Shown in pieces: positions 16,171-26,487 of a DNA stretch of 64,000 nucleotides. The DNA lies in assembly GCF_023499215.1 (NCBI RefSeq), contig NZ_JAKHSK010000011.1, forward strand, positions 62,001 to 126,000, in the 5' to 3' direction. How positions within the stretch are numbered: position 1 is the first letter of the stretch; every line of letters starts with the position of its first letter. A model generated the notes under the pieces. The model saw only the letters and a program-made list of their open reading frames with translations, ran no database searches and had not been told where the DNA came from. Source of the DNA: Zunongwangia pacifica (GTDB lineage: Bacteria > Bacteroidota > Bacteroidia > Flavobacteriales > Flavobacteriaceae). The translations under genes were made by a program, and so were the position numbers.

Positions 16171-16755
16171 CTAATTTGTTAAAACTAAATTATGTTTCTC
16201 TATTATTTTCCGAAGATTTATAAGTGCATATCTCATACGGCCCAAAGCGGTATTTATACTCACTCCCGTTCTTTCAGAAATTTCCTTAAAACTCATTTCT
16301 TTATAGATACGCATCGTTAAGACCTCTAATTGATCCTCTGGAAGTTCTCTTATCACTTCTCGTAAATCACTCTCAATCTGATCTTTAATAATTTGTTTTT
16401 CAACATTCAATCCCGAATCGCTTAATACCGAAAAAATATTAAAATCGCCACTATTATCAAATTTGGGCATTCTTTTATTCCTTCTAAAATGATCGATAAC
16501 AAGGTTATGCGCGATTCGCATGACCCAGGGTAAAAATTTCCCTTCTTCGTTGTACTTTCCTCGTTTTAATGTATTGATGACTTTGATGAATGTGTCCTGA
16601 AAGATGTCTTCAGCAATATCTTTGTCAAATACCTTGGAATAAATGAAACTGTAAATTCTGTGTTGATGACGACGAATAAGTTCTGAGAGAGCAAGCTCGT
16701 TTCCGTTAATGTACTCTTTAACCAAAACGGCATCTGTTACCTTAGTTTTTTCCAT
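16171..16755 (-). CDS. ECF-type RNA polymerase sigma factor
   Basis: Sigma-70 family factor of the extracytoplasmic function group, 194 residues from the ATG at 16755 (an upstream TTG would add 7). Region 2 spans about 20-95 with YSFIYSKVFDKDIAEDIFQDTF and the -10-binding segment ending in RIAHNLVIDHFRRN; region 4 is the C-terminal helix-turn-helix (YKEMSFKEISERTGVSINTALGRMRYAL). No anti-sigma gene is adjacent. It is divergent from uvrA. In Porphyromonas an ECF factor (SigP) acts with PorX on secretion genes; porX is about 6 kb away here, but orthology is not established. Confidence 0.93.
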   Translation of the reverse strand: MEKTKVTDAVLVKEYINGNELALSELIRRHQHRIYSFIYSKVFDKDIAEDIFQDTFIKVINTLKRGKYNEEGKFLPWVMRIAHNLVIDHFRRNKRMPKFDNSGDFNIFSVLSDSGLNVEKQIIKDQIESDLREVIRELPEDQLEVLTMRIYKEMSFKEISERTGVSINTALGRMRYALINLRKIIEKHNLVLTN

Positions 16756-16829
16756 ACAGTTACTTTTAAAGGGCAAGGCCCTGTCTTAGATTAGGTTATT
16801 TAGATATAAAAGTAACTGTGTACTATAGG

Positions 16830-16857
16830 CAAATTTATTTTTGAGTTCGGTTCCAAA
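16830..16857 (-). promoter_or_regulatory. Promoter of the sigma factor gene
   Basis: On the minus strand TTTG (16857-16854) and TAAATTTG (16837-16830) match the Bacteroidota -33 and -7 boxes, with a somewhat short spacer of 16 bases. The ATG follows about 75 bases downstream. Confidence 0.5.
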
Positions 16858-16930
16858 TATAGTAAACTAAATTTGAGAAATACAAATAAAAGCTTAAAAT
16901 TTTAACAATACTATAGGATTTTAATGGCTT

Positions 16931-16959
16931 TTTGCACTGGTTTAGATTGAGTACCTTTG
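16931..16959 (+). promoter_or_regulatory. Promoter of uvrA
   Basis: TTTG at 16931-16934 and TACCTTTG at 16952-16959 match the Bacteroidota consensus TTTG ... TAnnTTTG, spacer 17 bases. The predicted transcript start leaves a leader of under 20 bases before the ATG at 16984. No LexA-like box was recognised. Confidence 0.65.
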
Positions 16960-16983
16960 CATACTTATTGCTAGAAATTGAAC

Positions 16984-19773
16984 ATGAATATTGATTTAGA
17001 AAAGATAAACCCCAAAGAAAATATTATCATTAAAGGTGCAAAATTGCACAATCTTAAAGATATAAATGTTGTTATTCCACGTAATAAACTGGTGGTCATT
17101 ACAGGCCTATCCGGCTCGGGTAAATCTAGTTTAGCTTTTGATACGCTTTACGCCGAAGGGCAGCGAAGATATGTAGAAAGCTTATCCTCTTACGCTCGTC
17201 AATTCTTAGGTAGACTTAACAAACCTAAAGTAGATTATATTAAAGGTATTGCCCCGGCAATTGCAATAGAACAAAAGGTAAATTCAACCAATCCAAGATC
17301 TACCGTAGGCACGTCTACCGAGATTTATGATTATCTAAAATTACTATATGCCAGAATTGGTAGGACTTTTTCTCCAATTTCAGGCAGAGAAGTAAAAAAA
17401 GATTCGGTGACCGATGTCGTAAATTTCGTAAAAGAATTTCCAGATCGCACCAAACTTCTACTCCTCGCCCCTATTTATGTAGAAGAAGGAAGGGATTTAG
17501 ATGAAAAAATTAAGATTCTTGCACAACAGGGATATAGCCGAATAAAAGTTGAGGATGAAGTTTTACGTATCGATGAAGCCGATTTAAGTAAAGCGAAGCC
17601 TGAAAATACCTCTTTGGTAGTAGATCGTGTGATTAAAAAAGATGATGAAGATTTCTTTAATCGTCTAGCCGATGCTATTGAAGCTGCTTTCTTTGAAGGA
17701 AAAGGAGAACTTTATATCGAAACACTTGCTGATAATAAGCTGCACCACTTCAGTAATAAATTTGAATTGGACGGGATGAATTTCCTGGAACCCAACGTTC
17801 ATCTATTCAGTTTCAATAATCCGTATGGTGCCTGCCCTAAATGTGAGGGATATGGTGATGTGATTGGTATCGATGAAGATCTGGTAATCCCCAACACCGG
17901 CCTTTCTATCTACGACAATGCTATTTACCCCTGGCGTGGGGAAAGCATGAGCTGGTATCGGGATCAGCTGGTAAACAATTCACACAAATTCGATTTCCCG
18001 ATACATAAACCATATTTTGAATTGACTCAGGAACAAAAGGACCTGGTTTGGAATGGGAATGAATATTTTGAAGGATTATATCAGTTTTTTGAATTTTTAG
18101 AAAGCAAAGCCTATAAAATTCAGAATCGGGTAATGCTTTCTCGCTATCGCGGTAAGACAAAATGCTCGGCATGCCAGGGAAAAAGACTTCGTAAAGAAAC
18201 AGAATATGTAAAAATTAATGGATCAAGTATTACCGAACTTGTAGTTAAGCCTTTAGATAAAGTAAGCGCTTTTTTTGCTGAATTAAAATTAGACGAATAC
18301 GAAGCTAAAATCGCAAAACGTTTACTTACTGAAATTAATAACCGATTACAGTTTTTATCTGAAGTTGGCCTGGATTACCTTACCCTAAATAGAAAATCCA
18401 ATACCCTTTCTGGTGGGGAATCGCAACGTATCAATCTGGCCACGTCTTTAGGAAGTAGTCTGGTAGGATCGATGTATATTCTGGACGAACCTTCTATAGG
18501 ATTACATCCAAGAGATGGGGAACGCTTAATTGGGGTACTTAAAAACCTTCGTGATTTGGGCAATACCGTAATTGTGGTAGAGCACGACGAGGAAATTATG
18601 AAAGAAGCCGATGAGATTATTGATATTGGCCCTGAAGCCGGAACTAATGGCGGCCATGTCGTTGCTACAGGAACTTTAAAGGAAATCCTAAAATCTGATT
18701 CGCTCACTTCGCAATATTTAAATGATAGAAAGCGTATAGAAGTTCCTAAAAAACGAAGAAAATGGACACGGGAAATCAATCTTCTTGGGGCCAGGGAAAA
18801 TAATCTTAAAAATATAGATGTAATGTTCCCCCTTGGAATATTTACTGCGATCACCGGCGTTTCAGGTAGTGGTAAAAGTACGCTGGTTAAAAAACTGCTG
18901 TATCCGGCCGTGCAAAAACAATTAGGTGGATACGGAGAAAAAGTGGGCCAGTTTAGTGATATTAAAGGAGATTTTAAAAACTTAGGTTCGGTTGAATTTA
19001 TTGATCAAAATCCAATTGGTCGATCTTCACGATCTAATCCTGTTACCTATATCAAGGCGTACGATGATATAAGAAATTTATTTTCTTCGCAGAAATTATC
19101 TAAAATAAGAGGTTATAAACCTAAACACTTTTCTTTTAACGTTGATGGCGGCCGTTGCGAGGTTTGTAAAGGGGAAGGCGAAGTGACCATAGAAATGCAG
19201 TTTATGGCTGATGTTTATTTACAATGTGAAGCATGTGATGGTAAACGATTTAAGAAAGAAATTCTTGAAGTAAACTTTAAAGACAAAAATATTGATGATA
19301 TCCTTAATATGACCATCGATGATGCTATCAAATTTTTTGACAAGCATAACGAGGATAAAATCGCAAATAAACTTCAACCGCTTCAGGATGTTGGTCTGGG
19401 GTATGTAAAGCTAGGGCAAAGCTCTTCCACACTTTCTGGAGGAGAAGCACAGCGTATTAAACTGGCTTCTTTCTTAGTGAAAGGAAATACCAGAGATAAA
19501 GCGTTATTTATTTTTGATGAACCTACCACAGGGCTTCATTTTCATGATATTCAGAAATTATTAAAATCGTTTAATGCCCTAATCGACAAAGGCCATACGG
19601 TAATTGTTATCGAACATAATATGGATTTAGTGAAATGTGCCGATTACGTTATCGATCTGGGAGCTGAAGGTGGTGAAAATGGTGGTTATCTGGTTGCTCA
19701 GGGAACACCAGAACAAATAATAAAGAGCAAAGATTCGTACACCGCTAAATATTTAGCACCAAAATTAGAATAA
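16984..19773 (+). CDS. uvrA: Excinuclease ABC subunit A
   Basis: Damage-recognition ATPase of nucleotide excision repair; a dimer loads UvrB at lesions. Two ABC ATPase units are seen: Walker [15 protein letters not shown] near residue 45 with signature [12 protein letters not shown], and [14 protein letters not shown] near 625 with [12 protein letters not shown]. Zinc-binding pairs are CPKCEGYG and CSACQGKRL in the first half and CEVCKGEGE and CEACDGKRF in the second. Length 929 is normal. The ATG at 16984 was preferred over a TTG at 16978. It is monocistronic, with its own promoter and terminator. Confidence 0.97.
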   Translation: MNIDLEKINPKENIIIKGAKLHNLKDINVVIPRNKLVVITGLSGSGKSSLAFDTLYAEGQRRYVESLSSYARQFLGRLNKPKVDYIKGIAPAIAIEQKVNSTNPRSTVGTSTEIYDYLKLLYARIGRTFSPISGREVKKDSVTDVVNFVKEFPDRTKLLLLAPIYVEEGRDLDEKIKILAQQGYSRIKVEDEVLRIDEADLSKAKPENTSLVVDRVIKKDDEDFFNRLADAIEAAFFEGKGELYIETLADNKLHHFSNKFELDGMNFLEPNVHLFSFNNPYGACPKCEGYGDVIGIDEDLVIPNTGLSIYDNAIYPWRGESMSWYRDQLVNNSHKFDFPIHKPYFELTQEQKDLVWNGNEYFEGLYQFFEFLESKAYKIQNRVMLSRYRGKTKCSACQGKRLRKETEYVKINGSSITELVVKPLDKVSAFFAELKLDEYEAKIAKRLLTEINNRLQFLSEVGLDYLTLNRKSNTLSGGESQRINLATSLGSSLVGSMYILDEPSIGLHPRDGERLIGVLKNLRDLGNTVIVVEHDEEIMKEADEIIDIGPEAGTNGGHVVATGTLKEILKSDSLTSQYLNDRKRIEVPKKRRKWTREINLLGARENNLKNIDVMFPLGIFTAITGVSGSGKSTLVKKLLYPAVQKQLGGYGEKVGQFSDIKGDFKNLGSVEFIDQNPIGRSSRSNPVTYIKAYDDIRNLFSSQKLSKIRGYKPKHFSFNVDGGRCEVCKGEGEVTIEMQFMADVYLQCEACDGKRFKKEILEVNFKDKNIDDILNMTIDDAIKFFDKHNEDKIANKLQPLQDVGLGYVKLGQSSSTLSGGEAQRIKLASFLVKGNTRDKALFIFDEPTTGLHFHDIQKLLKSFNALIDKGHTVIVIEHNMDLVKCADYVIDLGAEGGENGGYLVAQGTPEQIIKSKDSYTAKYLAPKLE

Positions 19774-19845
19774 AATTAATCAATTTTTAAAACGCTTAAT
19801 TTCAAAATATTAACTCGTTTTAGCAAGATTAAAAATAACCTCTTC

Positions 19846-19872
19846 AGGAGCCTGTAAATGGCTCCTTTTTTG
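19846..19872 (+). terminator. Terminator of uvrA
   Basis: AGGAGCC (19846-19852) pairs with GGCTCCT (19860-19866), followed by a run of T. A standard intrinsic terminator. Confidence 0.85.
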
Positions 19873-19944
19873 TTTTTGGCATGCGCTTTGTTTCTATTAA
19901 GGCGTAGATAACTACTACTTCAGTATTAATTAAAAAATAAAGCC

Positions 19945-21168
19945 ATGAAAAAATTTTCCTTACTATTTTCAATATTGTTTCTAGGTCTGGTAAGCATTGC
20001 CAAGGCCAATGAAGCAGGTAGCAGATATGGCTATAATGATTCCTTCATTTTTGTTGAAGGAGGCGTTGAATTTTCAGTTTATCCAAATGGAGAGTTTGAT
20101 TTTTATTATAACCCCGCATTTAGAAGAGCTAATGTTGTAAATATATCTGTACCACATGTAAACATTAGTTTTAATTCTGGTTATGATTATGATCCATATA
20201 TTCAATATGACGATTATGGTGCCGTTATCCAGATTGAAGATGTTCCTATTTATTACGATTATTATGGTAGGATTATCCAGGCTGGTAATATTGTAATTAA
20301 TTACGACAATTATGGATATGTTTTAAGTGTAGGAAACCTTTTTGTTCAATACGATCCATACCATAGAATTGCCGGCTATAGGGGCTATATAAACGCTTAT
20401 AACCGTAGGTATGTGTATCGTCCCTGGCATAGATATTACAGACGACCAAGAGCCAATTTCAGCATTGTTTTTAACAGACCTTATAGAGCGTATTATCAAC
20501 CAACGCGAATTACCTATATAAAACACGTTAATTATTATAATACGCACCATCATCATAAATCCTACAGAGACTTTTATCGTCCTGGTCAAAAAGTAAGGAG
20601 CTATAATCGTGGTCAACGAGTTACTCAAAAACGAAATTTGCGCTCTAATAGCAGTTACGGAAGAAGCAACGTATCCTCTAGAACAAGAAGTGCGAATAAT
20701 CATAATAGCCGAAGAGATGTGAATAGATCCACTGCCCGACAAAGAGATCGTGTTGTGATTGGTGCAAGAAACGAAAGAGGTTCTCAACCTAGTGGTCGCG
20801 TTATCAATAAAAGAAATAGCCGTTCTTCTAACAACAATGTAATTTCTAATAGACAAGCAGTAGAACGAAAAAGTGATGCTGCTAATGGTAAAAACAGGAC
20901 ACAAAGAACAAATGTAAATAGAGTATCATCCAGCACTAGAAACACCCCTGCGGTGAATCAAAGAAACACAGCAGAAGTAAAAAGAGAACGATCTTCTAGA
21001 GCGCAAAGAACAGTAAATACCCAGCGCCCTAAACAAAGCAATCAGGTAAAAAGAGCTGCACCAAGCAGAAGTCAAAATACTTCAGCAAGAAGCTCTAGAT
21101 CAAACAGTAACACTAAAAATTCTACTCGTTCACAAAGTTCGGCACGAAATGTGAGAAGTAGAGATTAG
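19945..21168 (+). CDS. Exported YD/YG-repeat protein with a basic, low-complexity tail
   Basis: A 407-residue protein with a clear signal peptide (MKKFSLLFSILFLGLVSIAKA). After a Tyr/Phe-rich beta-like region come four tandem 16-residue repeats at 86-101, 102-117, 118-133 and 134-149 with consensus (I/V)xYDxYGxVxxxGNxx; the fourth is degenerate. Residues 150-200 are rich in Tyr and Arg with a HHHH stretch, and from about 205 to the end the chain is built mainly of Arg, Ser, Asn, Gln and Thr with very few acidic residues, so likely disordered and strongly cationic. Such a tail could bind nucleic acid, polysaccharide or LPS outside the inner membrane. No catalytic motif and no T9SS C-terminal domain was recognised. 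Monocistronic. Confidence 0.8.
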   Translation: MKKFSLLFSILFLGLVSIAKANEAGSRYGYNDSFIFVEGGVEFSVYPNGEFDFYYNPAFRRANVVNISVPHVNISFNSGYDYDPYIQYDDYGAVIQIEDVPIYYDYYGRIIQAGNIVINYDNYGYVLSVGNLFVQYDPYHRIAGYRGYINAYNRRYVYRPWHRYYRRPRANFSIVFNRPYRAYYQPTRITYIKHVNYYNTHHHHKSYRDFYRPGQKVRSYNRGQRVTQKRNLRSNSSYGRSNVSSRTRSANNHNSRRDVNRSTARQRDRVVIGARNERGSQPSGRVINKRNSRSSNNNVISNRQAVERKSDAANGKNRTQRTNVNRVSSSTRNTPAVNQRNTAEVKRERSSRAQRTVNTQRPKQSNQVKRAAPSRSQNTSARSSRSNSNTKNSTRSQSSARNVRSRD

Positions 21169-21200
21169 AGTTCATAATTTAATTTTTTGGTTGGTTAGTT

Positions 21201-21240
21201 GGAAAACCCCCAGTGGCAAAAGCCCGGGGGTTTTCCCTTT
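21201..21240. terminator. Two-way terminator after the repeat-protein gene
   Basis: A perfect 11-bp stem, GGAAAACCCCC (21201-21211) with GGGGGTTTTCC (21226-21236), followed by CTTT. It lies between the rightward repeat-protein gene and the leftward flippase gene and can serve both. Confidence 0.8.
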
Positions 21241-21266
21241 ATATACGATACTTATTTGAAAAAATA

Positions 21267-22727
21267 TTACTTCAATTTGACTAAAATCGCCTTAAGCATT
21301 GTATTTATTTCTTCAGAAAAATTAAAAAAATAAACGGCTAAAATATATAAGATCGATGTAATCCCGCCCTTTAACGCAATACTTATTACCGGATGAAAAG
21401 GAAATTCCCAAAAGTAAAAAACCAATGTAAAAATGAGGCTTAACCCGAATAAAAGAACACTTTGCCGGGTAAACGGGTGCATTTTAAATTTTTGCTGTAC
21501 CAAAATAATTTTGGCTGTATTGTAAATAAAAAAGGCTAAAAACGTGGCAATCGCTGCCCCTTCGATCCCAAAACGAGGGATAAAAAATAAATTCAGTAAA
21601 AAGGCCAATAGCACTAAAAGCACGCCTATAGCTAACACCAATCGATAATAATCAGAATTAAAAAGAATACTATTATTGATCGCTAATATATTATCGTAAA
21701 GCTTTACCAGCGAAATTAACAGCACGATTAAAATGCTTAATGAGTATTCTTTAGGAATAAGTTCATAGAGCGTATGAACATTGGTAATAATCAGCACAAA
21801 AATTAAAGCACTTACAATGGATAAATTGATCGAGCTTTTTTTATACAATTCCTCCAGCTTTTTAAAATTGCGTGTATTTAGATATTCCGCCGTAATAGGA
21901 TTCGTAATTTGATGCATCGCTTTTTGAGGAACAGAAATTACGGTAGCGATATAAACGCCAATCCCATATATCGCTACATTTTCTATAGGCAAATACGATT
22001 CGATCATTACTTTATCCAAATCCAACAAAGCCGTCGCTACTGACGCCGCAATGAGAATTAAAGCCGTATATTTTAACACCCTACTTAAATTGGACGGAAA
22101 GCTAAATTTAAACGTAGGCCTATGCAACTTAAAGGCATAACCACCCATCACCAATAGCCGGACAAGAAACACTACGCCAACCCCATACATAAAATTATCG
22201 GCTTCTAAAAGGCCAAAATATACCAGGAATAAAAGAATAGTCGTTCCCAAACGGTGCACCACTTCTTTCATAAAATTCCCAAAAACACTTTTGTAATAGA
22301 TCTTTGCCCAGGCAAAAAAGATCTCGAAATAAGCAGTAGCAATGGCTAATAAATAAATAAGCCATACATAAGGTTTTACCAGTTCGTTTCCGTCAGAAAA
22401 ATAATCCAGTAAAAATTCATAGGTAAAATGTCCAATAACGCCTAAAATAAGCGAAATAGCTAAGGGAAGATACAAGGCCAGATTCAATAATTTATCTTTG
22501 TCCTCTTTGGTTTTATAGCTTGTAAAAAATTTTACAATCGTACTATGCACCCCAAAAGCCATAAAAGGCCACATTAAATTCGCTGCTGAAAGTAGAAAAC
22601 TTACCAGTCCGTAATATTGCTGATCTAAAAAATAGGTGTACAAAAAAAGCGTATTTAACGCACCAAGTCCAAAACCTATGTAGGTCGTCATCATGTTTTT
22701 GACCGACTGGTTAATAATTACGCCCAT
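21267..22727 (-). CDS. Polysaccharide flippase (Wzx-like, MOP superfamily)
   Basis: Integral inner-membrane protein of 486 residues with about 12-14 hydrophobic helices spread along its length, typical of the MATE/Wzx superfamily. Such proteins turn lipid-linked oligosaccharides to the periplasmic face. The N-terminus IINQSVKNMMTTYIGFGLGALN resembles flavobacterial oligosaccharide flippases. It ends a tight leftward group: YfhO, glycosyltransferase, flippase, with gaps of 3 bases. The polysaccharide is not identified; no wzy polymerase or sugar-nucleotide genes are adjacent. Confidence 0.87.
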   Translation of the reverse strand: MGVIINQSVKNMMTTYIGFGLGALNTLFLYTYFLDQQYYGLVSFLLSAANLMWPFMAFGVHSTIVKFFTSYKTKEDKDKLLNLALYLPLAISLILGVIGHFTYEFLLDYFSDGNELVKPYVWLIYLLAIATAYFEIFFAWAKIYYKSVFGNFMKEVVHRLGTTILLFLVYFGLLEADNFMYGVGVVFLVRLLVMGGYAFKLHRPTFKFSFPSNLSRVLKYTALILIAASVATALLDLDKVMIESYLPIENVAIYGIGVYIATVISVPQKAMHQITNPITAEYLNTRNFKKLEELYKKSSINLSIVSALIFVLIITNVHTLYELIPKEYSLSILIVLLISLVKLYDNILAINNSILFNSDYYRLVLAIGVLLVLLAFLLNLFFIPRFGIEGAAIATFLAFFIYNTAKIILVQQKFKMHPFTRQSVLLFGLSLIFTLVFYFWEFPFHPVISIALKGGITSILYILAVYFFNFSEEINTMLKAILVKLK

Positions 22728-22730
22728 ACT

Positions 22731-24011
22731 TTACTTCTTGATCAGTTTCGCTAATTTTTTTGTGAGGTTTTTACGATGGTAATCCTCAATATTTTTGCTA
22801 TCCGAAAGTAATTGGTTTTCGCGATATTTTTGATAAGAACTTAAAATATATTCTTTTAATGCCGAATCTTGATGATATTGAAAACTTTTTCCTGAAGCCG
22901 TTTCCTCTATAATTTTCGACACATCCCATTCTCCTGGTCCAATGGCTAAGATTGGTCGTTTTGCCGCCAGATATTCAAATAATTTCCCAGCAATAATACC
23001 TTTGGTCTCTTCGGAATTAATTTCAATTAACAATAATAACTGACTCTCTTTTTGAACAGCTATAGCTTTAGAATGGCTAATATACCCGCCTAAAATAAGG
23101 TTATTCTCCAAACCGGCCTCTTTGATACTTTGCACCACTTCATCACTTACCGCACCGTATAACTTCAGTTTAAAATTAGTTCTGAAATTTTCATTTTCTT
23201 CGGAAATTTCAGCTAAAACCTTCCACAGTAATTTAGGATTTCTTCCTGAAAGCAACGAGCCAATATGAGAAATACTGAAGTTTTCATCTAATATTGAATT
23301 GGTATTCAATTCAGAATCAAAACCATTCGTAATCACTTCGATAGGTTTTGTTGTTTTTGAAGCAAATTCCTTTTTGGTGGTAAAACTTGTGGTTATAATT
23401 TGATCTGCTGCCTTTAAAACCTCTTTTTCTAGCTTTTGATGTTTTTCGGCGGAATTTTTAGTGAGTTTTAAGTCCTTTTGATAGCCAATTTGCGTCCATG
23501 GATCACGAAAATCGGAAATCCACCTCAATAGAAGTTCCTTTTTTAATCCTAAACCTATAAGATGCAAACTATGTGGCGGTCCCGTGGTAATTATCGTATC
23601 AATATTGGTCTTTTCCAGATAGGATTTTAGAAATCTCACTGAAGGTTTTATCCAAAACTTACGAGCATCTGGAATAAAAAAGTTACCGCGAATATAAAGC
23701 ATGAGTTTCTGCATAAAACTCTGCTTCTCCTTTTGCTTAATAATTCCTGAACTTATGGTTTTTGTATCCTTTTTAGATAAAAAAGAAGCGAACTTATAAG
23801 GTTCAAAAATCGGCTGACGAATCATCTCGATATCCTGAGGAACTTCATTTAAAAAAGATTCATCAATTAACGGATAATTTGGATTTTCGGGAATATAAAC
23901 CACCGGTTCTACTCCATAATCCCTAAGATATTTAACGAATTTCAACCAGCGCTGAACACCGGGACCACCAGCCGGCGGCCAGTAATACGTAACGATCAGC
24001 ACTTTCTTCAT
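22731..24011 (-). CDS. GT-B fold glycosyltransferase (family 4-like)
   Basis: Cytoplasmic or membrane-associated glycosyltransferase of 426 residues. The N-terminal domain begins VLIVTYYWPPAGGPGVQRW, the typical acceptor-domain start of family 4-like enzymes. In the C-terminal donor domain, ISHIGSLLSGRNPKLL, LGGYISHSKAI and EYLAAKRPILAIGPGEWDV mark the nucleotide-sugar site; ETKGIIAGKLFEYLAA is in the place of the usual E-x7-E motif. Acceptor and donor sugars are unknown. It sits 3 bases from both neighbours, so transfer and export are likely coupled. Confidence 0.87.
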   Translation of the reverse strand: MKKVLIVTYYWPPAGGPGVQRWLKFVKYLRDYGVEPVVYIPENPNYPLIDESFLNEVPQDIEMIRQPIFEPYKFASFLSKKDTKTISSGIIKQKEKQSFMQKLMLYIRGNFFIPDARKFWIKPSVRFLKSYLEKTNIDTIITTGPPHSLHLIGLGLKKELLLRWISDFRDPWTQIGYQKDLKLTKNSAEKHQKLEKEVLKAADQIITTSFTTKKEFASKTTKPIEVITNGFDSELNTNSILDENFSISHIGSLLSGRNPKLLWKVLAEISEENENFRTNFKLKLYGAVSDEVVQSIKEAGLENNLILGGYISHSKAIAVQKESQLLLLIEINSEETKGIIAGKLFEYLAAKRPILAIGPGEWDVSKIIEETASGKSFQYHQDSALKEYILSSYQKYRENQLLSDSKNIEDYHRKNLTKKLAKLIKK

Positions 24012-24014
24012 AAA

Positions 24015-26429
24015 CTAGGCTTTTTTGCGATAGGCAAAAACAAATCCACCAACAATCAAGATCACCAAAATAAGTGTACTTGCTAAAGCAATTGTTCCCC
24101 CGGTTTGAATTACTTGCGGCTCGAATTTAAAAGTCACCGTATGCTCACCCTGCGGAATATTCATCGCTCTAAGCACATAATCTGCACGAACATGGGCTAC
24201 TTTCTCACCATCAATATAAGCCTGCCATCCCGGTTGATAATACATTTCAGAAAAAACAGCCAGCTGCCTGATTGAAGCTTTCGTTTTATAAACCAATTGG
24301 TTAGGTTGCTGACTTACCAACTCGATAGAACCGACTTCATCGTATACAAAGTCCATTTTAATATCGTCTTTAAAGCGATGGTCTATCACGGCCACATCTT
24401 TAAGATCTACCTCTTTCAACGCTAAAATTTCGGCATTTGCATCATCAACCCATTCAACATCCCGAACAAACCATGCATTACCATATACACCAGGATTTTG
24501 CTGTGCCTGTACACCATTTTCAGTAGGGATAATAAAATATTTCACGTTCAACAGATTTAAAATCTTCATGTTATTTTGTGAAATATAGAAATCATATAAA
24601 TCCTGTAATCTTCCTGGTTTGGCAGCATGATAGCCGCCTATGCTATGATGAAAATACGAGGCTCGGGAACTTGTTAATGGATCTGCACTAAGATCGAACA
24701 CGCGATATCGCGAAGTATCCTGCATGATTTGCTGATCGGCCACGTTTGGCTGATAGGGCTGCTCCATTTTACGGGCACTTACAAAATCATCTGCATTTAC
24801 GTAACGGCGTGCCACCGGAACCAGATCGGCTAAAAATAGTATGGCAAAACCACCAATAATAAGTTTTTTAGAGATTTTTTCCTGAAGATAAAACCAGATT
24901 AAAAACACACTTAAAGCAACAAATATAAAACTACGAATAGCATCGCTAACAAGCATCGACTGGCGATCTTCTTTAAGGGCATTCATTAGATCCATCCCCA
25001 ATTGCTGGCGTAGCTGTGCATCCCTAAGTCCGCTAAAGTCAAATAAAACCGAATTAAAAAGAATTAAAACCAACGCTAATCCTGCAGTAATGATCGAGCT
25101 CCATTTTAAAGCTTCTATTTTTTCCTCTTTGGTATGTTTATTGGTAAACAAGCAAGATAATCCTACAATTGCCAATAAAGGAACGCAAAGCTCTACAATT
25201 ACCTGGATGGAAGAAACCGCCCTAAACTTATTGTAAAGCGGCACGTAATCGATAAAAAATTCAGTAAAAAAACCAAAATTCTTACCCCAGGAAAGTAAAA
25301 GCGTCAATATAGTTCCGCCTAAGACCCACCATTTTAATCGACCTCGAATTAAAAAGAGCGCGAAGATGAATAAAAATAAAACGGTAGCACCAATATAAGC
25401 CGGGCCGGCAACGATAGGTTGTTGCCCCCAATAGGTTGGTGCATTTTCAGTAAAATTCTTTGCCCGTATGGGAGAAGCACCCATTTTTTGCAGTTCAGAA
25501 TATAATGCGGAATCTTCGCCTACATCTTCAGCCCCACTTCCTCCCATAAAACCAGGGACAAAAAGGTCTAAGGTTTCTGCAATCCCGTAGCTATACGTTG
25601 TAATATAATCATAAGTTAAACCTGCTTCTGGTTTCTCGCTACCATCTGGAGTAATCGTTAAGCCGGTATCGCCACGTGTACTATGACTTGTATATTCTTG
25701 TGTAGCAATAATATTTGTGGCATTGGTTCCAATAGCCAGTATAACCGCAACGATCATAACCGCTAAAGCCTTAAAATACTGCGGAAGCTTTTGTTTTTTA
25801 AAGGCATCGATCAAATAAACAATTCCAAGAATAATCACCAGCAGCAGCAGGTAATACGTCATCTGGAAGTGATTCGCCTGAATTTCTAAGGCCATAGCCA
25901 CTGCCAAAAGACTAAAACCCGCAATAAGTTTTTGCCGAAAAGTGAGGATAATTCCGCCTAAAACCATAGGCATATAGGCAATCGCATGTGCTTTGGCATT
26001 GTGGCCAACACCCAGAATAATGATAAAATAGGTAGAAAAACCAAAAGCAATAGCCCCCAAAAAAGCGAGTTTATAATCGATTTTTAAGCATAACAGCAGG
26101 ATATAAAACCCAATAAAATAAAGAAATAAATAATCTGCCGGTCTGGGTAAAAATCGTAAAACCGAATCTAATTTCTTGATGTAGTTATGCGGATAATACG
26201 CGCCAAGCTGGTAGGTTGGCATCCCTCCAAAAGCAGCATCTGTCCAGTAAGGCTCTTCGCCGGTTTCTGCTCTAAAATCAGATTGCTCTTTAGCCATCCC
26301 TATGTACTGAACAATATCACTTTGGAAAATTTCTTTTCCTTTTAAAACCGGATTAAAATAAAAAATAGCGATTGCCACAAATCCCAGCAAAACCAGAAGA
26401 TGAGGAAGAAACTGTTTTAATTTAGCCAT
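24015..26429 (-). CDS. YfhO family membrane protein
   Basis: An 804-residue membrane protein with about 12 helices up to residue 530, a periplasmic domain of about 220 residues (SYFHHSIGGYHAAKPGRLQDLYD is a hallmark region), and a final helix. The YfhO family is distantly related to GT-C glycosyltransferases; Gram-positive members act in glycosylation of lipoteichoic acid. Here it precedes the glycosyltransferase and flippase, pointing to modification of an exported glycan or lipid. The charged residues QSDIVQYIGMAKEQSDFR near the first loop fit a GT-C style catalytic loop, an inference. Confidence 0.87.
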   Translation of the reverse strand: MAKLKQFLPHLLVLLGFVAIAIFYFNPVLKGKEIFQSDIVQYIGMAKEQSDFRAETGEEPYWTDAAFGGMPTYQLGAYYPHNYIKKLDSVLRFLPRPADYLFLYFIGFYILLLCLKIDYKLAFLGAIAFGFSTYFIIILGVGHNAKAHAIAYMPMVLGGIILTFRQKLIAGFSLLAVAMALEIQANHFQMTYYLLLLVIILGIVYLIDAFKKQKLPQYFKALAVMIVAVILAIGTNATNIIATQEYTSHSTRGDTGLTITPDGSEKPEAGLTYDYITTYSYGIAETLDLFVPGFMGGSGAEDVGEDSALYSELQKMGASPIRAKNFTENAPTYWGQQPIVAGPAYIGATVLFLFIFALFLIRGRLKWWVLGGTILTLLLSWGKNFGFFTEFFIDYVPLYNKFRAVSSIQVIVELCVPLLAIVGLSCLFTNKHTKEEKIEALKWSSIITAGLALVLILFNSVLFDFSGLRDAQLRQQLGMDLMNALKEDRQSMLVSDAIRSFIFVALSVFLIWFYLQEKISKKLIIGGFAILFLADLVPVARRYVNADDFVSARKMEQPYQPNVADQQIMQDTSRYRVFDLSADPLTSSRASYFHHSIGGYHAAKPGRLQDLYDFYISQNNMKILNLLNVKYFIIPTENGVQAQQNPGVYGNAWFVRDVEWVDDANAEILALKEVDLKDVAVIDHRFKDDIKMDFVYDEVGSIELVSQQPNQLVYKTKASIRQLAVFSEMYYQPGWQAYIDGEKVAHVRADYVLRAMNIPQGEHTVTFKFEPQVIQTGGTIALASTLILVILIVGGFVFAYRKKA

Positions 26430-26487
26430 TTACAGATTATTTTTTGCCTCCTGAACAAGGAAACGCACATATTTAAGAATCCCGAAA

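Noticed and set aside
16756-16776. TTG start extending the sigma factor by seven residues
   Set aside because: The ATG at 16755 gives the usual N-terminus MEKTKVTD; the extension adds a short unconserved segment.
18375-18854. Minus-strand 159-codon ORF inside uvrA
   Set aside because: Antisense to conserved UvrA ABC signature and linker coding sequence; no independent support.
20323-20904. Minus-strand ORF of 193 codons within the repeat-protein gene
   Set aside because: Isoleucine/serine/threonine-rich antisense of the Tyr/Arg-rich gene; no start context or motif. The plus-strand gene has a signal peptide, repeats and a terminator.
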